From NCBI GenBank assembly GCA_032209605.1, contig JASFXZ010000005.1, positions 28,446,905 through 28,510,904 on the forward strand: a DNA stretch of 64,000 bases, written 5' to 3'. The position numbers and the translations under genes were made by a program. Below are positions 24,246 through 35,414 of the stretch, piece after piece; position 1 is the first letter of the stretch, and each line of letters starts with the position of its first letter. The notes beneath the pieces are model-generated. The model worked only from the letters and a program-made list of their open reading frames with translations. It searched no databases and was not told the origin of the DNA. This stretch comes from Mactromeris polynyma (lineage: Eukaryota > Mollusca > Bivalvia > Venerida > Mactridae).

Positions 24246-26024
24246 ACAGCTTCTTCTCATGAAAAAAACTGTTTTGTTTGATTATTTTGAAGTAACCAAT
24301 TTGAAAGTATTTTCCATCGAATCGCCTTGTCGACGGAATTATACAGAAAACTATTTTTTTCTGTCGTAAATCTCCCAAATATTATACCGGAAAGATTCGG
24401 TTTAATCTGACATGTCAGATGTATAGACACCTTTAGCGAACGGTGAAAGAGGACACAGGTTTTATTGCGAAGAAAATGCAAGGTAAAAATGCTAGTCGTT
24501 TCATTTTGATATGAAACAAACAAATCCTGGGCACCACAACGTATTGGCATGTCACTGCCAGTTAACAATTATATGCTGACGAGTGATTGGCGCTTGTTTG
24601 ATTATTTTGGGGCTTGGAATTCGTGAAGAATAAAATGTAGAATAAGTGCTGACAATGCGCCAATGATAATTGACTTTTATTTTTGTTTTGCGGAAGAGCA
24701 AATCCACTGTTGTTTGAATTATTTATACTTTGCACAATTAATAACTTTATTGTGCGCCGAAGCAACATTTGCTGCAACTAGAACTCTGGCATTTCTGAAC
24801 GTTATTGGGCGTGAATTTTGACGCTTTATGCAATGGACTCCAAAATGTAGGGTTTCGGTGATAATCGCACAAAAGCTGAATTTCTTGACAAATGCTGTTT
24901 GTCACGTACAATTTATGTATTTTGTACGGTGTTAATTATTGTTTATCTGGCAATTTCGATAAGGGCAGTTAAATCGCTGCATGTAAGTTTAATCCTCAAA
25001 ATGCTAAAAGCACGAGTAAGGTTTGAAAGAAAACAATTATTACTGATAATGACATCAATTTTCTCCCCACAAAGCTATGATTACCTTAAGAAAACCGAAC
25101 ACACCAGATGTTAAATGTATCGTCATAAAAAAGTCAGAATTACTCACGATTACTATTCAAAAGCAAATCAAAATGTAGATCAATACAGTCGTCTTATCTC
25201 TGCTTTTTCTATTCACAAACAATCAGGAACCAAACACTATCTCTTTATCACCAGCGTTCCTCAAACAGAACTACTGACCGGAATAGATTAGGTTTCAGGC
25301 TACCGCGTCTTTAGATGACAAAATTACGTTCGGTTCTATCCGTTGTACGATTTTATCTCATTTTCAAGCTCAGCGCGACTTTTTATGAAATTAGTTTCCT
25401 GCCGCTAAATGAGAGGCGAAGTAATACTGATGTCTATGAAGTAAAAGTAGATCCTGAAAATATATTGTTAATTTTGAGTAGTAAATTTCGTTTAGGAATA
25501 CATATTCTTGAAAATAAAACGATTATAGATAGAATTGCTTTATTTTCAAAATTCAATAAGCCTTGCAGCCCATGAGGACAACATATTTACAAATATATAC
25601 AATCATATGTAAACATATGCGGAGAAGATTATGTTATTAATTATAACAATGTAACATAAATATAATTACAATTCAAACAATCATATTATGTATATATAGA
25701 TGTACGTTGAAAAACACGTCCTTAGCACAATTTGATAATGATTATTCATTCAATATATCACTTATTACCAAGAGTTCAAAAATCGAAAGATTAAAAACAA
25801 AAACAAAACACAAAAACAAAATCCGCACAGTTTCCTGTCGAAACGAAATACAGGAGACTGTTGGTAAGTATATATCATATATTGGTACCACATTGTATTT
25901 CCGTTCTATCGAAAAGAAAATATAAGACGATAATATTGGCAGTATTTAAGTTTTACATGTTATAAGTTTATTTTTAAATATAATTGAATACACACTATAT
26001 ACACGAAAGCTGATTATTTTAAAA

Positions 26025-26941
26025 TCATGCTTTCAAGTAGTAGCCTTTGTATGCGAAGCATGCTAACTTCCGTAAAATCATCACATTTTCAATAGTAACT
26101 AATTCAATAATTTTGTGCATGCATGGTCTCTTCCAGAAATATGGTTTAATATATTGTTTTCTTATTTCATCTAACAATGAACATTCAATGACCAAATGAT
26201 ACTCATCATCTAATTTATTACATAAAATACACTTTCGCTCGTTGAATGGGATTCTACTTTGCTTATGCCATCTACCAGTTTCTACAAGTAGGCGATGGGA
26301 AGACATTCGTAATTTACTTAACGCGACTTTATGTTTTTGATTGGTAATGACACTAAGATATGTTTTTAATTTAAGGTCAATACACAATTCCCGATAAAAT
26401 AATGCTCTAGATGAATTATTTATGCTCGTATTCAGAACTTGCATAAAATTGTCCCTAAGTCTTTCTTTAACTAAATTAATAAATCTGATTTTATTTCCGA
26501 CACCTTGAAAATACCATACTTCGTAGAATCCCCAGGACGACAATAAATCCCGCAACATACTTGCCCAATTTGTAGGCATGATTTCAGTATCACGTTTTAA
26601 TATTTTGTAAACGATTTTCATGATTGGTTGTCAGCAGATTCTAAGATTTTCAACCAATAAACAATTATTTTTAGGTATCGACCGGTAATTAAAGAATGTC
26701 TGCCCAATTCATTGTATACAAAATCGTTCTGTGTTACTCGTTTCACCCCAAGAATATGTTTACAAAATTGTGTATGTACCCTTTCAATATTACTAGCCGT
26801 ATGAAACCCCAAGACTTCACAACCATAATTAAGTATTGGCAAAACTAATTTGTCAAACAATTCTAATCTATGTTTTATTCCAATATTTGTGAAATTGTAT
26901 AAATATCTGTTTATTTTGAAAATTGCTTTTCTCGATTGCAC
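26025..26941 (-). pseudogene. Non-LTR RT thumb and C-terminal zinc-knuckle-like region
   Basis: This continues the element downstream of the RT core in two frames, 26941-26618 and 26621-26025, which overlap by four bases at a frameshift. The first holds AIFKINRYLYNF, LFDKLVLPILNYGCEVLGF and IERVHTQFCKHILGVKR, a set typical of invertebrate CR1/Jockey-like ORF2 proteins after the RT. The second (198 codons, the longest open frame in the window) holds CILCNKLDDEYHLVIECSL near residue 135, a C-x2-C-x7-H-x4-C arrangement seen at the C-terminus of such ORF2 proteins, thought to bind nucleic acid. It ends at a stop after AYKGYYLKA. The exact clade cannot be set without a search. Confidence 0.85.
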
Positions 26942-26949
26942 CGCTAAAG

Positions 26950-27346
26950 TTATCTGTGTTTGATTAAAGATCCACCAGCAGTAAATACAATACCTAAGTA
27001 AGAGAATGTATTTACAACTTCGCTATTATTACCATTATATGTAAAAGCCGTATTTCTAGATAAACTACCTGATTTTCTAAAAATCATCACTTTTGATTTT
27101 TCTACAATATTATAATAAAATATCGAAACATTTTTGTAGACTTTGCTGTGTTTTTGAAAACAAAACAATATCGTCGGCATATAACAGTAAAAATATTTTC
27201 AACATATCGGTATCAATACATTCGTATCCTTTTAATAAGAGGGTTTCTTCTAGATCGTTAAGGAACAATGAAAATAATAATAGGGATAAACATTCCCCTT
27301 GTGTTACGCCTAGCATGCAATCAAAATGATCACTTAGTTCATTAAG
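26950..27346 (-). pseudogene. Reverse transcriptase core fragment (non-LTR type)
   Basis: The fragment enters the RT partway through the palm. Visible motifs are GVTQGECLSLLLFSLFLNDL (RT block 4 with the LLFSLF-NDL signature) and LLLYADDIVLFS, with the catalytic YADD. After a frame change come KSKVMIFRKSG and FSYLGIVFTAGG, typical of the block 6-7 region of CR1/Jockey-like elements. The fingers, upstream palm and endonuclease domain are absent. The first half lies in one frame (27346-27110) and the second in another (27180-26950), and the latter ends at a stop (26950-26952) caused by an indel just before the T-Q-I-T-L-A run. An open frame reading into this from 27505 uses 53 codons of flanking R1 and block DNA and is an artefact of the insertion. 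Confidence 0.88.
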
Positions 27347-27404
27347 CATTATAAAAAGCATGATATTGGAAAGCGCCTTAGCACGAACTTTTCTTGTTGT
27401 CTTT

Positions 27405-27735
27405 TTTATTGGAAGAGAGATTAAGTTTGTACAGGAACGCAAAATACATAAGACACCGCCGACACAGGGAAACATAAGGGACTGAGGAGATGCAAGGGTA
27501 AACATGTATGGGAATAGGGGTGCACGGAATGATCTGGCCGACCATCAAAAAGAACTATGAGAATTAAGGGAGGCAACAAGGGGAACAAGTTTAATGAATG
27601 GAATACAACACAGAAGAAGCTAAAAAAGTCAGTAATTATGGGCATAAAAGGGAGAAAAGGGAATATTATATCAAGTAAAGGAACTGCACATGGGGAAAGG
27701 AGGATTAAATATATATTTAAAAACATACAGCGAAC
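27405..27735 (+). repeat. R1 repeat, long copy (block Q)
   Basis: Runs from GAGATTAAGTTTGTACAGGA and ACGCAAAATACATAAGACA through GAATGATCTGGCCGACCATC, TATTATATCAAGTAAAGGAA and CTGCACATGGGGAAAGGAGG. The same insertion is present in block R at 33283-33610. Confidence 0.8.
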
Positions 27736-28434
27736 TAATAACCACACAGTAATTTACAGTCATGGAAATGTCCGTAAAAATACTGGAACCTAGTCGCAAA
27801 TCAGTTTCGGTACGTAGTAAACAATAGGCGTTTGACTTATACAGTTGCATTTGCCTTGAACGAGCACGCCCGCAGAACTCCACTCTTCATTGCGTTCCTA
27901 GATGAACAAGATGTAATAAATCATGAACAACGCTTAAAGTGCTGCACATACATAATTGACGTAATTTACAGTGTAACTTGATATGATATTTCAACTTAAA
28001 GGCAAACAATAAATAATGAAATTTCTTATGCAAATATAAACAACGGTCTAGACTCGGTAGAAGCGAAGATCATCATAACTGAGCAATTACGTTATATTGA
28101 AGGATAGGGGTATGGAGAATAGCTCTTTGATTCCCAAAACCATAAACAAATATGGATCATCCATGTTGAAATTAATACATTTAATATGCAGGAAAATAGA
28201 TAAACACCTTTGCGAATGAAGAACATTGATTAAATTTCAAAAATAAAATTAATTGGTATTTCTGTTTAGATGTCTAGATTCTCAATTTACCGGCATCGCC
28301 AAACGTGCAGATATCATTTCACTCGCTCCATTGCACATTGTTTGGCGGTCTACCCTTAAAAATAACCGTTTAAAAATACTGCAAAATGAACTGCAATTGA
28401 TGGAGATACGATATGTATGTTTTTGATAGTCAGT

Positions 28435-28720
28435 GAAAAGAGAGAGAATAAGTTGCTTCAGGGAACGCAACATACATTAGACAGTGCTTCTCCACACAGA
28501 CCTCACACGGAAAAAACAACACTCACTAAAACATAAGGTATTTGAGGTGGCTCAATGGTACGTAAGGGATCAGATGCGCAAGGAATGACCTGGCCGACCA
28601 TAAGGGATAACTAGGGAAATCAAAGAGGACAACCAGGGGGGATTTAATGGATGTAATACATCACAGGACAATTAAAAAAGCTGGCAACAATAGGCCGAAA
28701 GGGAAAGCATAGAATTTCAT
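28435..28720 (+). repeat. R1 repeat, second copy in block Q
   Basis: Starts AGAGAGAGAATAAGTTGCTT and CAGGGAACGCAACATACATT, with GGAATGACCTGGCCGACCAT, TGTAATACATCACAGGACAA and GCTGGCAACAATAGGCCGAA. Shared with block R at 34318-34610. Confidence 0.8.
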
Positions 28721-29422
28721 TTCAATGTTTATATAGTAAATGTCCCATATGTGTACGATATCGTCGCCGATATAATCTAGAATCTGAGCGTTGCTTTTAA
28801 AGGGAGAATAACTTCCTCGATAACATTAAATGAATCCCAGTTATGTCAGTTTAAAAAATAAATACAGCTGAAATGCTGCATTACACACGAAAAATGAAAA
28901 CCATTAAAATTTCGGTTCAAACGTAAAACGATTTACGAATATATTTTACACACAGTCTTTCAAATCGCAGCATTTTATTATGTCTGCAAGGCATACCAAA
29001 TGATATAATCTCAAGTAAAAGCAATTTAAGGCATTTCAAACATCTTGATACATTATAGCCGATAACATTTGATAAACAGACGGAAAACCTTCAGGCGATT
29101 GTAAAAGTCCAAAATAATGAATACGTCTACGCTGGTAGAAATAAAGTGTTCATCGAGGAATACAACTGTTTAAGCGATTACTTTCTCTCAACATACCAAA
29201 CTATTAGCTAACGGATTGAAAATTGCAATACTATCATACTGAGTGTACAATTTAAAGACTGAATACTATTACATGTGTTTATGTAACTGTATAAGAGTTA
29301 GTAACAGGCAGAATGCCCGTTTTTGGTTACCTCTTATAAACGTTCCCAAAAAAATATATTCATTCTAACTGTATTTGCATATCATATTATATCCGCTATG
29401 TACTAAAATACAATTGACATTG

Positions 29423-30154
29423 GTAATAAAGTGATATTATATTGAAAATATAGTGAAAATGTTTAAAGGTTATTAAAAGACCAAAAAATACCATGATTGT
29501 GTTGCGCATTCAATATTGTTATGTTTTACAACAACACTTAGTTAAATTTTACTGAAAAAATCTAATTATTTTCTGAAAAAGCAAACAAAACCACTTAAAA
29601 GTGGTACTTTTTTTCTGAGAAATGTGCACGTCATTATGTTCAAAATGAAATTGCGCTATAACCGGACGGTAAAGGTCTCTATAAGTTTGATATATTCAGT
29701 GTTAGATAATGTAAATATTTTTTATTACAGACAATTTGATGCCCCATTGATACATCAATTTAGTTTAGGTCATCTGCTATTAACAGTATTTTAATTTTGA
29801 AAGGAAATTTGCCCATTTCTTAAATGCTATATGCATAAATGTAAAAAAACAAACATTGTCTTTGAATTTCTTGTAGCTGTTTCTTACATTACTTTAATAT
29901 ACATATTTGATTAGTACAAAGATGCTTTCATAAACAAGAAATATTACAAATGAGAAGTGTAAGGTTAATTTTCCATTTACCGGTCAATTTTGTACGGCGA
30001 ACGTTTTCAGGAAGAAAGTTTCCAAAGAAAAAATGTCATTTTTAGAACGGTAAAGATTTATGAAATTTTATTATTTTATCTGCATTATAGTACAGATTGA
30101 ATAGATAAAAGTTTCATTTTATTTTGGAGAAATGTCCATTATGGGTGGAATACC
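29423..30154. other. Spacer between the young duplicates Q and R
   Basis: About 730 bp of very AT-rich single-copy DNA, with a small hairpin (ACCACTTAAAAGTGGT near 29591). No gene or mobile element seen, so nothing indicates how the duplication happened. Confidence 0.55.
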
Positions 30155-30821
30155 TTAAGATATATCTATTATCTCGCTTTTCATTCCAGAACTCGCTTTA
30201 TTTTATTAAATGACTGCTCCCTAATGTATTGACTGTTTAACCTAATTATAACTCTAATGTTTACCTTCATGGTGATGGCCTTCTACTCGAAAATGTAGCA
30301 CTGTGTTAATGTGTAAGTCTGTGTTCTGTCTTTTACTTTCGCGTGTAAGATCAGAACATTCTTCAATTATACGCATGAGGCAACTACACGTATTCAAAGT
30401 ACACGAATATTTGCCACATTGGATAACGTACGGCGAATTTAATAATAAGACTCGTGTACATTGCATAGTGAGCTGATATAATGGTTTTAAATGGATTTAC
30501 TCGTTTTGTTTCATAAATAATTTGATACATTTTAATGGAAAGAGGCTGGTATTTGCTTGTTGCTCAGTTGGACATTTATGTGTACTAAACTTTTAAAGTT
30601 GTCAATATCTGTAAAGAGACCACTTAATTAAGCGACCACTTTACGGCTTTCCCTTGGATGGTGTCTTAATACAGTGTCTATTATATTTAATTTCGGTATA
30701 TGTACTATCTCATCACGTCATGTTTTTTTATGCAACCGAACATTATTTAAGGATTTATTTCATAACAGGTGGCACACAAGGGCTGGAATAGGATATTTCC
30801 CAATAAGCTTTTAAACACCAA

Positions 30822-31059
30822 TTAAGCGCTGCAATAGGATTTACAACCTCTTTTTAGAGTGACCTCATTTCAAGAAAACGCAACGTGATGTCACTATTTG
30901 CACACAGGAAACAGTATCTACTTCATATAGTCACTTCGTTTTCATATTGCCATTTGGAGCGAATATTCCTTACTGTCAGTACATGGTGATGTCACATGTG
31001 ACGTTTCTAGAAATGACGTCACTTAAAGAAGAGGTTGAAGATCGTACAGCGGCGCTCAA
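30822..31059 (+). mobile_element. CRE-MITE, copy 2 (duplicate of copy 1)
   Basis: Orthologous by duplication to 22546-22783. It begins TTAAGCGCTGCAATAGGATT and ends CAGCGGCGCTCAA. One TGACGTCA octamer remains (GAAATGACGTCACTTAAAGA); the other has decayed to GATGTCACATGTGACG. Confidence 0.78.
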
Positions 31060-33282
31060 ATGTGACTCAGAGAGACACACATTTCTCAAGTGCTGTGCTT
31101 ATTCGATGCAGGCAGTGTATATTATAGTTGAAACCTATTTTTGCGGTGATCATTTATATTGCACAACGACTGGCAAATATATTTCATAAGCTATATTAAC
31201 AACGACGTATTACCCTGAAATAATTATTTCCAAGTGTCTGTGCTTATTCAAAAAGTCAGTCTATATTATGATTTAAACCCGTTTTGGCGGAGCATATCAA
31301 GGAATATTACCCGTATTTCACCCACCAAGTGCACCGTAACAGAACTCACACTGCCTTACTTACACTGAGAACGTAATTGCATAAAGATGAAGACCGCACT
31401 GAACTATTGACTTTATAATAAGGTAGGACTATCGATGCTTATGCGCGGATCACGATAGTTTATGATAGTTCTTAAAGACATGTTAAGTTTTTATGAATAG
31501 CATTTATTCGACAATCGATATTATACCTGCTTTAATATCGCTCAATAGGCGATCATGTTGAGACAATATGTGATCTAGTTCACATTAATGTATGCGCAGT
31601 AAGGATTTATTACATGTTTGACGGTCGTTTTGGCCAGTGAAAACGCCAAATTGATGCCATGATTCATCTGAATATTTTCTCTTGCTTAACACCTTAAACT
31701 AATATGGAAAACGAAAGCAAACAGTAACAGATAACGCCCTTCTTACCATCGGAGACAACTCGGTTCTAAAAACTACTTAAACAAATACTATAAGAACTTG
31801 GTCGTCAATAAATATGATCTGCGTAACTAACGCAAGCCGTTGAATGACTTGTTCCAGCGCTCTTAAGTGAAACATTGTTTTTTGTTATCCCAAATATATT
31901 ATCCGGATGGATAAAATCTTTATTAAGAAACAAGCCTTAGATATACACTCATGAAAAACTGTTTCGTTTGATTATTTTGAAGTAACCAAAGTGTTTTCAA
32001 TGCCGAATCGCCTAATCGACGGAATTATACAGAAAACTATTTTTTTCTGTCGTAAATTTCCCAAATATTATACCAGAAAGAATCGGTTTGATCGGACATG
32101 TCAAATGTATACACACCTTTAGCGAACAATGAAACAGGACACAGGTTTTATTGCGAAGAAAATGCAACGTAAGAGTGCTTGTCGTATCCTTTTGCTATGA
32201 AACAAACAAATCATGGGCACCACAACACAATGGCACGTCACTGCCAGTAAACAACTTTAAGCTGACGAGTGATTATTTTGGCGCTTGTTTGATTAGTTTG
32301 GCGCTTGAAATTCGTGAGGAATAAAATGTAGAATAAGTGCTGACAATGCGCCAATGATAATTGACTTTTATTTTTGTTTTGCGGAAGAGCAAATCCACTG
32401 TTGTTTGAATTATTTATACTTTGCACAATTAATAACTTTATTGTGCGCAGAAGCCACGGTTGCTGCAACTAGAACTCTGGCGTTTCTGAACATTATTGGG
32501 CGTGCAATTTGACGCTTTATGCCATGCAATCCAACATGTAGGGTTTCGGTGATAATCGCACAAAAGCTGAATTTCTCGACAAATGCTGTTTGTCACGTAC
32601 AATTTATATATTTTGTACGGTGTTAATTATTGTTTATCTGGCAATTTCGATAAGGGCAGTTAAATCGCTGCATGTAACTTTAAGCCTCAAAATGCTAAAA
32701 GCACGAGTTAGGTTTGAAAGAAAACAATTATTACTGATAATGACATCAATTTTCTCCCCACAAAACTATGATTACCTTAAGAAAAACGAACACAACAGAT
32801 GTTAAATGTATCGTCATAAAAAAGTCAGAATTACTCCCGATTACTATTCAAAACCAAATCAAAATGTAGATCAATACAGTCGTCTTATCTCTGCTTTTTC
32901 TATTCACAAACAATCAGGAACCAAACACTATCTCTTTATCACCAGCGTTCCTCAAACAGAACTACTGACCGGAATAGATTAGGTTTCAGGCTACCGCGTC
33001 TTTTGATGACAAAATTACGTTCGGTTCTATCCGTTGTACGATTTTATCTCATTTTCAAGCTACAGCGCGACTTTTTATGAAATCTATTTATCTGCTACTA
33101 AATGTGAGGTGAAGTAATATTGATGTCCAGGAAGTAAAAGTAGATCCTGGAAATATATTGTTAATTTTGAGTAGTAAATTTCGTTTTAGAATAAATATTC
33201 TTGAAAATAAAATTATTATAAAAAGCATGATATTGGAACACGCCTTTGCAAGGACTGGTCTTGGGACTATGTTGTGTTGTTT

Positions 33283-33610
33283 ATTGGAAGAGAGATTAAG
33301 TTTGTACAGGAACGCAACATACATAAGACGACGCCTCTACACACAAGGAAACATAAGGGACTGAGGAGATGCAAGGGTTTACAAGTATGGGAATAGGGGT
33401 GCACGGAATGATCTGGCCGACCATCAAAAAGAACTATGGCGAATTAAGGGAGGCAACAAGGGGAAACAGTTTAATGGATGGAATACAACACAGAAGAAGC
33501 TAAAATTATCAGTTATTATGAACATAAAAACGAGAAAAAGGGAATATTATATCAAGTAAAGGAACTGCACATGGGGAAAGGAAGATTAAATAGATAATTA
33601 AAAAGATAAA
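33283..33610 (+). repeat. R1 repeat, long copy (block R)
   Basis: Duplicate of 27405-27735, with GAGATTAAGTTTGTACAGGA, ACGCAACATACATAAGACGA and GAATGATCTGGCCGACCATC. Having the same insertion at the same place shows that R1 was here before the Q/R duplication. Confidence 0.8.
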
Positions 33611-34317
33611 GCGAAATAATAACCACACAGTAATGTACAGTCATGGAAATGTCCGTTAACATACTGGGACCTAGTCGCAAATCCGTTTCGGTACGTAGTA
33701 AACGATAGGCGTTTGACTTATACAGTCGCATTTGCCTTGAACGAGCACGCCCGCAGAACTCCACTCTTCATTGCGTTCCTAGATGAATAAGATGTAATAA
33801 ATCATGAACAACGCTTAAAGTGCTGCACATACATAATTGACGTAATTTACAGTGTAACTTGATATGATATTTCAACTTAAAGGCAAACAATAAATAATGA
33901 AATTTCTCATGCAAATATAAACAACAGTCTAGACTCGGTAGAAGCGAAGATCATCATAGCTGAGCAATTACGTTATATTGAAGGATAGGGGTATGGAGAA
34001 TAGCTCTTTGATTCCCAAAACCATAAACAAATATGGATCATCCATGTTGAAATTAATACATTTAATATGCAGGAAAATAGATAAACACCTTTTCGAATGA
34101 AGCACATTGATTAAATTTCAAAAATTAAATTAATTGGTATTTCTGTTTAGATGTCTAGATTGTCAATTCACCGGCATCGCCAAACGTGCAGATATCATTT
34201 CACTCGCTCCATTGCACATTGTTTGGCGGTCTACCCTGATAACCGTTTAAAAATACTGCAAAATGAACTGCAATAGATGGAGATACGATATGTATGTTTT
34301 TGATAGTCAGTGTTTTA

Positions 34318-34610
34318 TGAAAAGAGAGAGAATAAGTTGCTTCAGGGAACGCAACATACAATAGACAGTGCTTCTCCACACAGACCTCACACGGAAAAAA
34401 CAACAGTCACTAAAACATAAGGTATTTGAGGTGGCTCAATGGTACGTAAGAGATCAGAGGCGCAAGGAATGACCTGGCCGACCATAAGGGATAACTAGGA
34501 AAATCAAAGAGGACAAGCAGGGGAGATTTAATGGATGTAATACATCACAGGACAATTAAAAAAGCTGGCAACAATAGGCCGAAAGGGAAAGCATAGAATT
34601 TCATTTCAAT
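34318..34610 (+). repeat. R1 repeat, second copy in block R
   Basis: Duplicate of 28435-28720. It contains GAAAAGAGAGAGAATAAGTT, GGAATGACCTGGCCGACCAT and GCTGGCAACAATAGGCCGAA. Confidence 0.8.
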
Positions 34611-35414
34611 GTTTATATAGTAAATGTCCCATATGTGTACGATATCGTCGCCCATTTAATCTAGAATATGTGCGTTGCTTTTAAAGGGAGAACAACTTAC
34701 TCGATTACATAAAATGTATCCCGGTTATGTCAGTTTAAAATACAGCTGAAATGCTGCATTACACACGAAAAATGAAAACCATTAATATTTCGGTTCATAC
34801 GAAAAACGATTTACGAATATATTTTACACACAGTCTTTCAAATCGCAGCATTTTATTACGTCTGCAAGGCATACCAAATGATATAATCTCAAGTAAAAGC
34901 AATTTAAGGCATTTCAAAAAAATTGATACATTATAGCCGATACAATTTGATAAACAGACGGAAAACGTTCAGGCGATTGTAAAAGTCAAAATAATGAATA
35001 CGTCTACGCTGTTAGAATTAAAGTGTTCATCGAGGAATCCAACTGTTTTTGAGAGTGCTTTATCTCAACATACCGAACTATTAGCTAACGGATTGAAAAT
35101 TGAAATACTGTCAGACTGAGTTTACTTTTCGTAAGAAAGCAAACATCAGACGAGTTTGAGAGCTTTTTAAAAACAATACACTAATTAATACTATAACAAA
35201 TTAAGCCAAAAGGAAGTTTTTGTGGATACTTGATGTGTAATTTAAAGACTGAATACTAGTACATGTGTTTATGTAACTATATAAGAGTTAGTAACAGGCA
35301 GAATGCCCGTTTGTGGTTACCTCTTATAAACGTTCCCAAAACAATATATTCATTCTAACTGTATTAGCATATCATATTATATCCGTTATGTACTAAAATA
35401 CAATTTTCCATTGG

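Larger units (their letters stand above)
25528..27347 (-). mobile_element. 5'-truncated CR1/Jockey-like non-LTR retrotransposon
   Basis: This 1820-bp insertion interrupts block Q; in block R the two flanks are joined at AAATTATTATAAAAAGCATG (about 33208-33228). Both ends carry ATTATA (25522-25527 and 27348-27353), a plausible 6-bp target-site duplication, although in AT-rich DNA chance is possible. On the minus strand it encodes the second half of a reverse transcriptase and a C-terminal zinc-knuckle-like region, then about 500 bp of 3' non-coding DNA. There is no long poly-A. The 3' end reads GCAATTCTATC, loosely like the octamer tails of CR1 elements. It is dead: truncated inside the RT and frameshifted at least three times. 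Confidence 0.88.
17050..29420 (+). repeat. Duplication block Q
   Basis: Its left and central parts pair with block P (old) and its right part (21815-29420) pairs with block R (young). Relative to P it has gained a tandem-unit element (20611-21127), an expanded 27-bp minisatellite (20109-20287) and a fold-back MITE (22546-22783). Relative to R it has gained a LINE (25528-27347) and a 49-bp tandem duplication near 22261-22338. No intact gene lies in it. Confidence 0.75.
21815..29420 (+). repeat. Young segmental duplication, left copy (within Q)
   Basis: Begins at TTAAGATGTATCTATTATGT and ends after TACTAAAATACAATT; the right copy is 30155-35414. The copies stay collinear except for four differences: the LINE (25528-27347) and a 49-bp tandem duplication (22261-22338) present only here, about 0.58 kb (23674-24256) missing from the right copy, and about 115 bp (35122-35236) present only in the right copy. 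Substitutions are a few per hundred by eye. Confidence 0.9.
30155..35414 (+). repeat. Young segmental duplication, right copy (block R)
   Basis: Begins TTAAGATATATCTATTATCT and ends after TACTAAAATACAATT. It is collinear with 21815-29420 and in the same orientation. It keeps the uninterrupted LINE target site and lacks 0.58 kb corresponding to 23674-24256: its junction near 31966 runs ACAAGCCTTAGATATACACT then CATGAAAAACTGTTTCG. Block P has sequence matching the missing part (CAAGCCTTAG onward, and GTGTTCAGT then AAAATTGGT), so R has a deletion rather than Q an insertion. Confidence 0.9.

Noticed and set aside
24257..24568. 103-codon minus-strand frame in block Q
   Set aside because: The duplicate in block R (about 31966-32260) does not keep the frame, and no motif is present.
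24899..25114. 71-codon frame shared by Q and R (32590-32805)
   Set aside because: It lacks an ATG start, has no domain, and most differences between the copies change the amino acid, so there is no sign of constraint.
27348..27505. N-terminal extension of the reverse transcriptase frame
   Set aside because: The LINE boundary is at 27347. The upstream 53 codons are host block and R1 DNA that happens to stay open.
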